This document shows positions 34,913-42,956 of a stretch of DNA of 64,000 nucleotides, in pieces. The DNA comes from Hyphomonadaceae bacterium UBA1933 (GTDB taxonomy: Bacteria > Pseudomonadota > Alphaproteobacteria > Caulobacterales > Aquidulcibacteraceae): contig DDFH01000006.1 in the NCBI GenBank assembly GCA_002337085.1, positions 277,098 to 341,097 of the forward strand, read 5' to 3'. The position numbers were made by a program, and so were the translations under genes. Within the stretch, counting starts at the first letter, position 1; the number at the start of each line of letters is the position of its first letter. A model generated the notes under the pieces. The model was not told the DNA's origin and searched no databases. It saw only the letters and a list, made by a program, of their open reading frames with translations.

Positions 34913-36124
34913 ATGCCCAAATTTGATAAACGAACCCTTTTATTGGGCGGTTTCGCCGTTTTACTTAGTGCATGTACGACCCCAGGTGAAAATGTTGGTA
35001 CAAATGTTCAAACTGGGAATACTGGTTCAAAATATTATGTTGCACGTGGCACACCGTTTACGCCGGCAAATAAAAAAGGTCAAAAATTGGTGCGTATTGC
35101 ATTGCTTGCGCCATTTAATTCCCAAAATTCTGCAATTCGGGCCGAAGCAGATACTTTAAAGGCCGCTGCTGACCTCGCTATAAGTGAAAATGGTGATGGC
35201 TCGACAATTCTTATGCCAATTGATTCTGGCGACACGCCAAGTTCCGCTGAAATTGGTGTAAAACATGCAATTTCAAGCGGCGCTGATTTCATTATGGGGC
35301 CATTATTTTCAAGTGGGGTTAGTGCGGTTGCGCCATATGCCCGCGCCAATAATGCAATGATGTTTTCTTTTTCAACCGATACCCAAGATGCAGGGCGCGG
35401 CCTGTTTGTGGTTTCCTTTTTGCCAGAAGATGAGGCAAAACGCATTGTAACCTATGCTGGAAAACACGGCGTGAAAAAGCTTGTATTGCTGGTTCCGCAA
35501 AGTAAATATGGTGAGAAGATTGAATTGGCGGCAACCAAGGCCGCCGCCCGTAGTGGTATTAAAATCCTTGGCACTGCGCGTTATGATTCAACCCAAAATG
35601 CCAGCGTGAATGGTGAAAATGCCGCCAAAATTGCCGCGCGTTATATTGCCGGATCAAATCGTGATGAGGTTGCAATTTTAATTCCTGAACGTGGTAATAT
35701 GCTACGTTATTTGGCAAAAGTTTTAAGCGTGAATGGGGCATCAATGTCCAAAACCCGTTACCTTGGCACGGGTTTATGGAATGATGACAGTGTTTTGCAA
35801 GACTCACGTCTATTAGGTGGTTGGTTTGTTGCCCCCGACAATAGCGGTCGTAGTGATTTTGAAACGCGGTTACAGGTTAAAAAGGGTAAAAGCGCAACCC
35901 GACTTGCCGGAATGGGTTATGACACTGCGGCACTTATTGCACGTCTTGTGAAACAGGGTGATAAGTCTGCAATCACCAGTCGCAGCCTTGAAAATGCGGA
36001 TGGTTTTGACGGTGTTGACGGTCGTTTCCGTTTTGACGACGGGGTTATTGAACGCGGTATGAGCGTTATGGAAGTTTCGCCAAATGGCGCAAAAACATTA
36101 GAAGGTTCACAGAAAAAATTCTAA
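34913..36124 (+). CDS. lppC: LppC/LpoA-like penicillin-binding protein activator lipoprotein
   Basis: 403 aa. Signal peptide with lipobox LLSAC (Cys22), then a periplasmic-binding-protein (leucine-binding) fold: VRIALLAPFNSQNSA, FIMGPLFSSGVSAVAPYA, GGWFVAPDNSGRSDF. LpoA activates PBP1A in enterobacteria; alphaproteobacterial members lack the N-terminal TPR domain, as here. Divergent from rsmI-yraN. gshB, often in this block, is absent. Confidence 0.88.
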   Translation: MPKFDKRTLLLGGFAVLLSACTTPGENVGTNVQTGNTGSKYYVARGTPFTPANKKGQKLVRIALLAPFNSQNSAIRAEADTLKAAADLAISENGDGSTILMPIDSGDTPSSAEIGVKHAISSGADFIMGPLFSSGVSAVAPYARANNAMMFSFSTDTQDAGRGLFVVSFLPEDEAKRIVTYAGKHGVKKLVLLVPQSKYGEKIELAATKAAARSGIKILGTARYDSTQNASVNGENAAKIAARYIAGSNRDEVAILIPERGNMLRYLAKVLSVNGASMSKTRYLGTGLWNDDSVLQDSRLLGGWFVAPDNSGRSDFETRLQVKKGKSATRLAGMGYDTAALIARLVKQGDKSAITSRSLENADGFDGVDGRFRFDDGVIERGMSVMEVSPNGAKTLEGSQKKF

Positions 36125-36136
36125 ATTGGAATAATC

Positions 36137-37015
36137 ATGAGTAAAGACGAAAAACTCCCCAATGATGCCCCACCTGCATGGATCGAAGCGGTGGGGGAGA
36201 CAAAATCGGCGAAAGCAAATGCCGCTGGTTGTCCGGTTCATAATGTTGAAAATGATGAAAAGATTATAAAAGCCTATTCCCTTGGCTATGACCCAACGCC
36301 GTCACGTCCTGCACCGGCGCAACGCCCATTTATGGACGAAACTTCAAGCCGCTTTGCATATCGTTGTTTACCACTTAATATCGCCAACCAATATGGTTGG
36401 GAGCTTTTAAGCCCGTGTACATTTGATGTGCAGTGGAATGGTGGCTCATCGCCAGAAGATTTGGTGATTACAATTCTTGAAGAGGGATGGCCGCAACCAG
36501 CAAGTCACTTTGGTCATGCGGTTATGACATACCACATTGCCCAGCTTTTCAGAACCCCGCCTGGGATTCAGTTAATGGTTACAGGGCCATTAAACCGCCC
36601 TAAAGATGGTATTTATGCCATGAGTGGGATTATTGAAACCGATTGGTCACCTTATACATTCACTATGAATTGGGTGGTAACCCGCCCATTCTTTCCAATC
36701 CGTTTTGAAAAGGGTGAACCATTTGCCCATATTATGCCCGTGAATTTGGCGCAGATTGAGCAGTTCAAGCCAGAATCATTGCCAATGGCTTCTGACCCTG
36801 AATTGAAACAAAAATTTGAAATGTTCCGCAATAGCCGCAATAATTTCAATGCCGAATTATACGACCCTGAATCCGAGGCATCAAAAGAAAGATGGCAAAA
36901 GGCATATTTCCGTGGCAATGCCCCTGATGGTTGTCCGGTTAATGCAACAGGTCTTGATCATTGGACGAAACTGGACGTTAAACCATTTCCTGATGGCAAG
37001 GGCAAAAAGAAATAA
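36137..37015 (+). CDS. DUF6065 family protein
   Basis: 292 aa, 12 nt after lppC. Characteristic stretches are RPFMDETSSRFAYRCLPLNI, ANQYGWELLSPCTFDVQWNG and HFGHAVMTYHIAQLFRTPPG. Both termini carry short Cys-containing motifs (AAGCPVH, PDGCPVN). Function unknown. Soluble, no signal peptide. Stops one base before the convergent GNAT stop. Confidence 0.8.
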   Translation: MSKDEKLPNDAPPAWIEAVGETKSAKANAAGCPVHNVENDEKIIKAYSLGYDPTPSRPAPAQRPFMDETSSRFAYRCLPLNIANQYGWELLSPCTFDVQWNGGSSPEDLVITILEEGWPQPASHFGHAVMTYHIAQLFRTPPGIQLMVTGPLNRPKDGIYAMSGIIETDWSPYTFTMNWVVTRPFFPIRFEKGEPFAHIMPVNLAQIEQFKPESLPMASDPELKQKFEMFRNSRNNFNAELYDPESEASKERWQKAYFRGNAPDGCPVNATGLDHWTKLDVKPFPDGKGKKK

Positions 37016-37456
37016 TTAGATATTTTTCTTATAAACCATAAAATCAGTATCTTCGGCAACCTTATTATAAAGTGCTTGTGCGGTTTTATTGGTTTTATGG
37101 GTTTGCCAGTAAACGTGTCGGCAATTGGTTTCTTTGGCATATTGGGCAACTCTTTCGATTAATGCCCGCCCGATGCCTTTGCCGCGTGCCGCTTGTGCGG
37201 TGAATAAATCTTCAAGATAGCAAACATTTTTATCTGACCATGTGTTATCATGGATAATATAATGCACCAAACCCAAAGGCACACCATCTTCAAAGGCAAG
37301 AAAACCACCCATTTGCCCATAGTTTTTGTCACAAATACGGTCAAAAACATTGCGCGTTATTTCATCGCTTAAAGTGGTTTCATAAAAAACTAAATAACCA
37401 TCCCAAAGCGGTAGCCAATCATTAAAATGCGCCGCTTCAATTGCCACAATTTCCAT
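37016..37456 (-). CDS. GNAT family N-acetyltransferase
   Basis: 146 aa from ATG 37456, preceded by GGGGAAA; the frame extends ten codons further to 37486 without a ribosome site. Acetyl-CoA loop QAARGKGIGRALI is clear (R/QxxGxG/A), and CRHVYWQTHKTNKTAQALYNK is typical of the C-terminal half. Substrate unknown. Confidence 0.88.
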   Translation of the reverse strand: MEIVAIEAAHFNDWLPLWDGYLVFYETTLSDEITRNVFDRICDKNYGQMGGFLAFEDGVPLGLVHYIIHDNTWSDKNVCYLEDLFTAQAARGKGIGRALIERVAQYAKETNCRHVYWQTHKTNKTAQALYNKVAEDTDFMVYKKNI

Positions 37457-37597
37457 TATTTTCCCCGTTTTTTGATATTTTGGCATTATGGGGTTTTAGT
37501 CAAGTTATAAATTTCATTATGCAAAATTTTTAACAATACTTACGATTTTGTCATTTTCTGAATATTGCAATTGCAAAGTATTTTTAAATTCTCTAAG

Positions 37598-37617
37598 TGT
37601 TACATTATAACATAACA
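37598..37617. promoter_or_regulatory. Zur-like operator upstream of znuD
   Basis: TGTTACATTATAACATAACA is a 20-bp imperfect palindrome (16 of 20 positions symmetric) with the TTATAA core and TGTTA/TAACA arms of alphaproteobacterial Zur boxes. It ends 18 nt before the receptor ATG. A separate perfect palindrome, TTGCAATTGCAA, lies at 37565-37576. Confidence 0.6.
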
Positions 37618-37635
37618 AATTGAGAGAGTTTTATA

Positions 37636-39564
37636 ATGTTTCTTTACGTCCCTCCCGAGCCTATTGAGGCTGCGCCAGAAGTTGTTGTCGTAACCGCATC
37701 ATCCGTAAGCAAGAACAAAGATGCAATTAACCAAGGTGTTGTCATCATTACGCGCGATCACGCGCTTTTGCATTCAATGGGTGGCGGTATTGGTGAATCC
37801 TTACAAGGTCATGCAGGGATTCGTTCAAGCTTTTTTGGGCCAAACGCATCGCGCCCAATTATTCGTGGTTTAGGTGAAGACAGAATTCGTCTTTTATCCA
37901 ATAGCCTTGTCGGTATTGATGCCTCTACGGTTTCCCCTGACCATGCCCCTGCGGTTGATGGCCTAGCAGCACAACAGATTGAGGTTTTAAAAGGTGCGGC
38001 CGCATTGCGTTATGGTTCAAATGCAATTGGCGGCGTTGTAAACGTTATTGATGGTCGCCTTCCAACAACTTTGCCTAGCAAGCCATTGAATGCCGAAATT
38101 TTTGCAGGGTTTTCAAGTGTGAATGATGGCAAAGTGGCATCTGGCAATGTTTCATATAATGTTGGGAATTTTGTTTTCCGTCTTGATGCTCTTACACGTC
38201 AGACAGAAAATTATAGAATCCCAGGCTTCACTGAAACCACCCGCCAACGCGCAATAGATGGTAATGATACACGCGATAAAGTTCCAAATTCATATGGTGA
38301 TTTAAATGAATATGGTGCGGGTATTGGTTATGTTGGTGACAAGGCGCATGTTGCGATTGCCTATAAAACCACTGATTCCAATTATGGCATTCCCAATGAT
38401 GTGACACATATTGAGCTAAATCAGGATCGATACGACCTACAAGGCGGATTTAATTTTGATGGCTTTATCGAAAGCGTTAATTACGCCGCATCATACGGAA
38501 AATATCAGCATTCGGAAATCGAAGATGGACAGATTAACACCACATTCAAATCCAGTGGTTATGACAGCCGCATTGAGGCTCGTCACAAAAAATTAGGCGA
38601 TTGGGAAGGTGTCTGGGGTGTTGAATATACCGACAAAGACTTTTCGGCATTATCACCAAGCGGTGAACAAGCATACATTCTTCCAGTAACTATTAAATCT
38701 GGCGGTGTGTTCGCAATTGAACGTTATGAAAATGCGCTATGGGGAACTGAATTTGGGGTTCGTTATGAAAACCACAAATATGATGGTGAAGCCGGCAACC
38801 GTGAATTTAACGGCACATCATATTCCGCAAGTGGCTTTATCAAGCCAATGGATGGTTTACGTTTCATCCTAACCTATGCCAAAACTGAACGCGCCCCAAC
38901 CGAGGTTGAATTATTTGCCAATGGTGGTCATGATGCGACCCAAACCTATGATGAAGGTAATCCAAACCTAAAACTCGAAACCGCAAATTCACTTGAATTA
39001 GCAATGAATTATAAGCATTCGGGCGGTAATGTTGAAATCAACTTCTGGGATGCGAATTTTGATAATTTTATCAATTTTGTGCCGACTGATCGCACCCAAG
39101 ATGGCCTTCCAGTTTATGTAATCACCCAAAGAAATGCTGATTTACGTGGTTTTGAAATTCAGGTTTCGCAAAATCTGGGTGATTTAAATGGCTATTATTT
39201 CAAAGGTGATCTTGGCATCGATTATGTTCGTGGGCGTTATGAAGACGGCAATATTGCCAAAATTCCGCCAATGAGTGCAAATTTGGGTCTTGAAATGTCA
39301 AAATCATTTGTTTCAACCCGTCTTGAACTCGAACATATCGCAAAACAAGAAAAGATTGCCGAATTTGAAACTCCAACCAATGGCGCAAATGTTGTGAATC
39401 TCGCCTTCACAATCAGCCCGCCAAAATTTGATGATAAATTGCAAATCGTCTTGAAGGGTGACAATCTTACCAATCAAGATGTGCGTGAACATACTTCATC
39501 ATTAAAAGAGTTTTTGCCACGCCCTGGCCGCAATATCAGCCTGTCTATGCATTATCGCTATTAA
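37636..39564 (+). CDS. znuD: ZnuD-like TonB-dependent receptor
   Basis: 642 aa. Plug domain: APEVVVVTASSVSKNKD (TonB-box-like), IIRGLGEDRIRLLSN, DASTVSPDHAPAVDG (the SPDHA motif marks ZnuD), IEVLKGAAALRYGSNAIGGV. A 22-strand barrel follows and ends in an aromatic residue (LSMHYRY). Imports zinc across the outer membrane. Oddity: the N-terminus MFLYVPPEPIEAAPE is not a signal peptide and a stop (TGA) lies five codons upstream, so the secretion signal is missing or lost by a frameshift. Shine-Dalgarno GAGAGAG. Confidence 0.85.
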   Translation: MFLYVPPEPIEAAPEVVVVTASSVSKNKDAINQGVVIITRDHALLHSMGGGIGESLQGHAGIRSSFFGPNASRPIIRGLGEDRIRLLSNSLVGIDASTVSPDHAPAVDGLAAQQIEVLKGAAALRYGSNAIGGVVNVIDGRLPTTLPSKPLNAEIFAGFSSVNDGKVASGNVSYNVGNFVFRLDALTRQTENYRIPGFTETTRQRAIDGNDTRDKVPNSYGDLNEYGAGIGYVGDKAHVAIAYKTTDSNYGIPNDVTHIELNQDRYDLQGGFNFDGFIESVNYAASYGKYQHSEIEDGQINTTFKSSGYDSRIEARHKKLGDWEGVWGVEYTDKDFSALSPSGEQAYILPVTIKSGGVFAIERYENALWGTEFGVRYENHKYDGEAGNREFNGTSYSASGFIKPMDGLRFILTYAKTERAPTEVELFANGGHDATQTYDEGNPNLKLETANSLELAMNYKHSGGNVEINFWDANFDNFINFVPTDRTQDGLPVYVITQRNADLRGFEIQVSQNLGDLNGYYFKGDLGIDYVRGRYEDGNIAKIPPMSANLGLEMSKSFVSTRLELEHIAKQEKIAEFETPTNGANVVNLAFTISPPKFDDKLQIVLKGDNLTNQDVREHTSSLKEFLPRPGRNISLSMHYRY

Positions 39565-39583
39565 TTTTTGAAAACATACTAGC

Positions 39584-39612
39584 AAAAGCCCGCCGCAAGC
39601 GGGCTTTTTTTG
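39584..39612 (+). terminator. Strong terminator after znuD
   Basis: AAAAGCCCGC / GCGGGCTTTT perfect 10-bp stem, loop CGCAA, T7 tail. Confidence 0.9.
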
Positions 39613-39747
39613 TGGAAATTTGTGCGCATTTCCCTTTTAATAGTATAGAAATGAGACATATTAAAAAATTCAAAGCAGTAGGAATTTGATTTTTTTCTTG
39701 AAATGCTGCACCTGCGAATTAAAATGATACTAAAAGGGGGGAATGTA

Positions 39748-40881
39748 ATGAAGATTGCGATTCTCAAAGAAATAAGAGATGGGGAAACCCGTGTTGCCGC
39801 ATCGGTTGAAAGTGTTAAAAAGCTGACCGCATTGGGGCATGAAATTATTATTGAAAAAGATGCGGGCATTGGCGCAAGCATTAATGATGCCGATTATGAG
39901 GCGGTGGGCGCAAAAATTGCGGCAAAACCTGTCGATGTCTTAAAGGGTGCGGAGCTTTTGTTAAAAGTTCGCCGCCCAACCGAAGACGAATTAAAAATTA
40001 TTCCCAAAGGTGCGGGTGTGGTCGCATTCTTTAACCCACATGGCGATAAGGCGCTTATCGAAGCCTGTGCCAAGGCGGGGGTTATTGCTTTTTCAACCGA
40101 ATTTACGCCGCGTATTACCCGCGCCCAATCGATGGATGCGCTATCATCACAGGCAAACCTTGCGGGTTATCGCACTGTTATAGAGGCCGCAGAACTTTAT
40201 GGGCGCTCTTTCCCGATGATGATGACCGCTGCGGGTACTGTTGCGGCGGCGAAATGCTTTGTTATGGGGGCGGGCGTGGCCGGTCTTCAGGCGATTGCAA
40301 CCGCGCGCCGCCTTGGTGCAATTGTAACTGCAACCGATGTTCGCCCGGCGGCAAAGGAGCAGGTTGGTTCATTGGGCGCAAAATTCATCGCCGTTGAGGA
40401 TGATGAATTTAAAGCGGCCGAAACCGCCGCAGGTTATGCAAAACCAATGTCGGCAGAATATCAGGCAAAACAGGCCGAACTTGTAAAAGAACATATCGCT
40501 AAACAAGATATTGTTATTACCACGGCTTTAATCCCTGGTCGTCCTGCACCGGTACTTGTTACCGAAGAGATGGTGGCGGGTATGAAAACCGGATCCATAA
40601 TTATTGACATGGCAGTAGAGGCCGGTGGCAATTGCCCGCTTTCAAAAAAAGATGAAGTGGTAATTACCAAAAATGGCGTAAAAATCGCGGGCTTTAGCAA
40701 TCTTCCAGGGCGTTTGGCGGCGGATTCATCAAATCTTTATGCCAAAAACCTGCTTAATTTAATGCCGCTTTTGACCGCAAAAGAAGGCAATGCCTTTGCC
40801 CCTGATTATGATGATGAAGTCATAAAGGGAATGTTATTAACAAAAGATGGGGCAATTGTTCACCCCGCGCTAAATTCATAA
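39748..40881 (+). CDS. pntAA: NAD(P) transhydrogenase subunit alpha, domain I
   Basis: 377 aa from ATG 39748 with Shine-Dalgarno AAGGGGGG; the longer frame from 39703 is not supported. NAD(H)-binding motif GAGVAGLQAIATARRLGA and substrate loop ITRAQSMDALSSQANLAGY are present. The three-gene split (pntAA, pntAB, pntB) is the alphaproteobacterial form of this proton pump that makes NADPH from NADH. Confidence 0.95.
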   Translation: MKIAILKEIRDGETRVAASVESVKKLTALGHEIIIEKDAGIGASINDADYEAVGAKIAAKPVDVLKGAELLLKVRRPTEDELKIIPKGAGVVAFFNPHGDKALIEACAKAGVIAFSTEFTPRITRAQSMDALSSQANLAGYRTVIEAAELYGRSFPMMMTAAGTVAAAKCFVMGAGVAGLQAIATARRLGAIVTATDVRPAAKEQVGSLGAKFIAVEDDEFKAAETAAGYAKPMSAEYQAKQAELVKEHIAKQDIVITTALIPGRPAPVLVTEEMVAGMKTGSIIIDMAVEAGGNCPLSKKDEVVITKNGVKIAGFSNLPGRLAADSSNLYAKNLLNLMPLLTAKEGNAFAPDYDDEVIKGMLLTKDGAIVHPALNS

Positions 40882-40894
40882 AGGGAGGGTGATT

Positions 40895-41236
40895 ATGGAA
40901 ATGGTTGACCCGATTGTTTTTCGTCTTGCGATTTTCGTTTTGGCGATTTTTGTTGGTTATTATGTGGTGTGGTCGGTAACGCCTGCGCTGCATACACCGT
41001 TAATGGCGGTGACAAATGCGATTTCATCCGTTGTTGTGGTTGGTGCCTTGGTTGCCGCCACCGCGACCCTGCATAATGGCAGTGTGGACGGCAATACATG
41101 GCTTTCACGCGGTATGGGCGGCATTGCTGTTGCCTTGGCGATGGTTAATATTTTCGGTGGCTTTTTGGTAACCGAACGTATGTTGTCGATGTATAAGAAA
41201 AAAGACAAGCCAGCAAGTAAAGAAGGGGCAAAATAA
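40895..41236 (+). CDS. pntAB: NAD(P) transhydrogenase subunit alpha, membrane part
   Basis: 113 aa from ATG 40895 (a GTG at 40889 would add two residues), Shine-Dalgarno AAGGGAGGG. Three TM helices: LAIFVLAIFVGYYVVW, TNAISSVVVVGALVAATATL and IAVALAMVNIFGGFLVTERM. Overlaps pntB by one base. Part of the membrane proton channel, domain II. Confidence 0.93.
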   Translation: MEMVDPIVFRLAIFVLAIFVGYYVVWSVTPALHTPLMAVTNAISSVVVVGALVAATATLHNGSVDGNTWLSRGMGGIAVALAMVNIFGGFLVTERMLSMYKKKDKPASKEGAK

Positions 41237-42639
41237 TGAACGCTTCTATTGCCTCTCTTTTATACCTTGTGTCGGGCGTATTGTTTATTCTTGCGCTGCG
41301 TGGTCTTTCAAGCCCTGCTACTTCACGTCAGGGGAATTTTTTCGGCATTATTGGTATGGTGATTGCAATTATCACCACGCTTTTGATGGTGAAACTTGAT
41401 GGTATAAACCTTTTGATTATTGCGGTCGCCACACTGATTGGTGGTGGCATTGGTGCACTTCTTGCGCGCCGTATCGCGATGACATCAATGCCGCAATTGG
41501 TTGCGGCCTTTCACTCACTTGTTGGTTTGGCGGCGGTTTTAATCGCCGGTGCAGCCATCTATTCACCAGAGGCATTTCACATTGCGGTTGCGGGTGGTAT
41601 CAAAACCGCATCTTGCATTGAAACCGGTCTTGGGGTTGCGATTGGTGCGATTACCTTTACGGGTTCTTTGATTGCCTTTGCCAAATTGAATGGAAATATG
41701 TCGGGTGCACCGATTTTATTGCCAATGCGCCATCTTTTAAACATTGCGATTTTGGTTGCTATTATAGCACTTATTGGCGTTATGATTGCCACACATGGCG
41801 ATGCAAAATGGGCGTTTTGGGGCATTGTTGGCTTGTCACTATTACTTGGTGTGACACTTATTATCCCCATTGGTGGCGCGGACATGCCGGTTGTGGTTTC
41901 AATGCTTAATTCCTATTCGGGATGGGCGGCGGCGGCACTTGGTTTCACGCTTGAAAATAATGCGCTTATCATTACTGGTGCTTTGGTGGGTTCATCGGGT
42001 GCAATCCTTTCATATATTATGTGCAAAGCCATGAACCGCAGCTTTATTTCAGTTATCCTTGGCGGTTTTGGCGCAACGGATAGCGGCCCAGCAGCAGCGG
42101 GCGCGGTTGAGGCACGACCAGTAAAACAAGGCTCTGCCGAAGATGCGGCATTCATCATGAAAAACGCATCAAAAGTTATCATCGTTCCTGGCTATGGTAT
42201 GGCGGTGGCACAGGCGCAACACGCGCTAAAAGAAATGGCTGACAAGCTTAAGGAAGAAGGCGTTGATGTATCTTATGCCATTCACCCGGTTGCGGGTCGT
42301 ATGCCGGGGCATATGAACGTCCTTTTGGCTGAGGCACAAGTTCCATATGATGAGGTCTTTGAATTAGAAGACATCAATAGCGAATTTGGGCAGGCCGATG
42401 TGGCGTTCGTGATTGGTGCCAATGACGTTACCAACCCTGCGGCAAAAACCGACCCAACATCACCAATTTTTGGTATGCCAATTTTGGACGTTGAAAAAGC
42501 CAAAACCGTGCTTTTCATTAAACGTGGTATGAGCGCGGGTTATGCCGGTGTTGAAAACGAACTATTCTTTAGACCAAACACCATGATGCTCTTTGGCGAT
42601 GCGAAGAAGGTGACTGAAAGTATTGTGAAATCATTATAA
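41236..42639 (+). CDS. pntB: NAD(P) transhydrogenase subunit beta
   Basis: 467 aa, full length. N-terminal TM helices of domain II, then the NADP(H)-binding domain III with GYGMAVAQAQHALKEM, HPVAGRMPGHMNVLLAE and GANDVTNPAA. The last 14 codons, stop included, are repeated 111 bp downstream with only synonymous changes (see repeat at 42709), so the present 3' end may have been exchanged. Confidence 0.96.
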   Translation: MNASIASLLYLVSGVLFILALRGLSSPATSRQGNFFGIIGMVIAIITTLLMVKLDGINLLIIAVATLIGGGIGALLARRIAMTSMPQLVAAFHSLVGLAAVLIAGAAIYSPEAFHIAVAGGIKTASCIETGLGVAIGAITFTGSLIAFAKLNGNMSGAPILLPMRHLLNIAILVAIIALIGVMIATHGDAKWAFWGIVGLSLLLGVTLIIPIGGADMPVVVSMLNSYSGWAAAALGFTLENNALIITGALVGSSGAILSYIMCKAMNRSFISVILGGFGATDSGPAAAGAVEARPVKQGSAEDAAFIMKNASKVIIVPGYGMAVAQAQHALKEMADKLKEEGVDVSYAIHPVAGRMPGHMNVLLAEAQVPYDEVFELEDINSEFGQADVAFVIGANDVTNPAAKTDPTSPIFGMPILDVEKAKTVLFIKRGMSAGYAGVENELFFRPNTMMLFGDAKKVTESIVKSL

Positions 42640-42708
42640 AAGCATCGCGGGAGCGAGAGCGACCCTTTAGCCCACGCGGAGGCCTTTAGCCGTGAGCGAT
42701 AAGATGTC
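42640..42708. repeat. 69-bp GC-rich insert between pntB and its echo
   Basis: Distinctly GC-rich (AGCATCGCGGGAGCGAGAGC..., CACGCGGAGGCC...) compared with the surround. No gene. It separates the two copies of the pntB 3' end. A related GC-rich palindromic stretch (AGGTCGCC ... CAGTGACCT, 42749-42789) follows the second copy. Confidence 0.6.
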
Positions 42709-42750
42709 GATGCGAAGAAGGTGACTGAAAGTATAGTGAAATCGCTTTAG
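42709..42750 (+). repeat. Echo of the pntB 3' end including stop
   Basis: 42 bp encoding DAKKVTESIVKSL-stop, the same as the pntB C-terminus at 42598-42639. The first 26 bases are identical; then five differences (ATT/ATA, TCA/TCG, TTA/CTT, TAA/TAG), all synonymous. Spacing 111 bp. Confidence 0.9.
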
Positions 42751-42800
42751 GTCGCCACCCTCGCGGCTGCGCTGCTCACTCAGTGACCTAATTCATACAG

Positions 42801-42832
42801 AAAAAGCAAAGAGGCGGCTCTTCGCTTTTTTC
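42801..42832 (+). terminator. Terminator of the pnt operon
   Basis: AAAAAGCAAAGAG / CTCTTCGCTTTTT stem (one mismatch) with loop GCGG and a T-run; displaced downstream by the echo segment. Confidence 0.75.
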
Positions 42833-42906
42833 TTAAATATTACAAATATCCCCAAACCATGTTTGGGATATTTTAAATTTGATCTCTATACATGGCAAAA
42901 AACAAA

Positions 42907-42935
42907 AAAACCCGCGCAGTTGTTGCGCGGGTTTT
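42907..42935 (-). terminator. Terminator of the chemoreceptor gene
   Basis: AAAACCCGCGCA / TGCGCGGGTTTT perfect 12-bp stem, loop GTTGT, with A/T runs on both sides so it can act for either strand. A further hairpin, AAATATCCC...GGGATATTT, lies at about 42836-42874. Confidence 0.85.
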
Positions 42936-42956
42936 TTATTTTGAAATGAAATAAAT

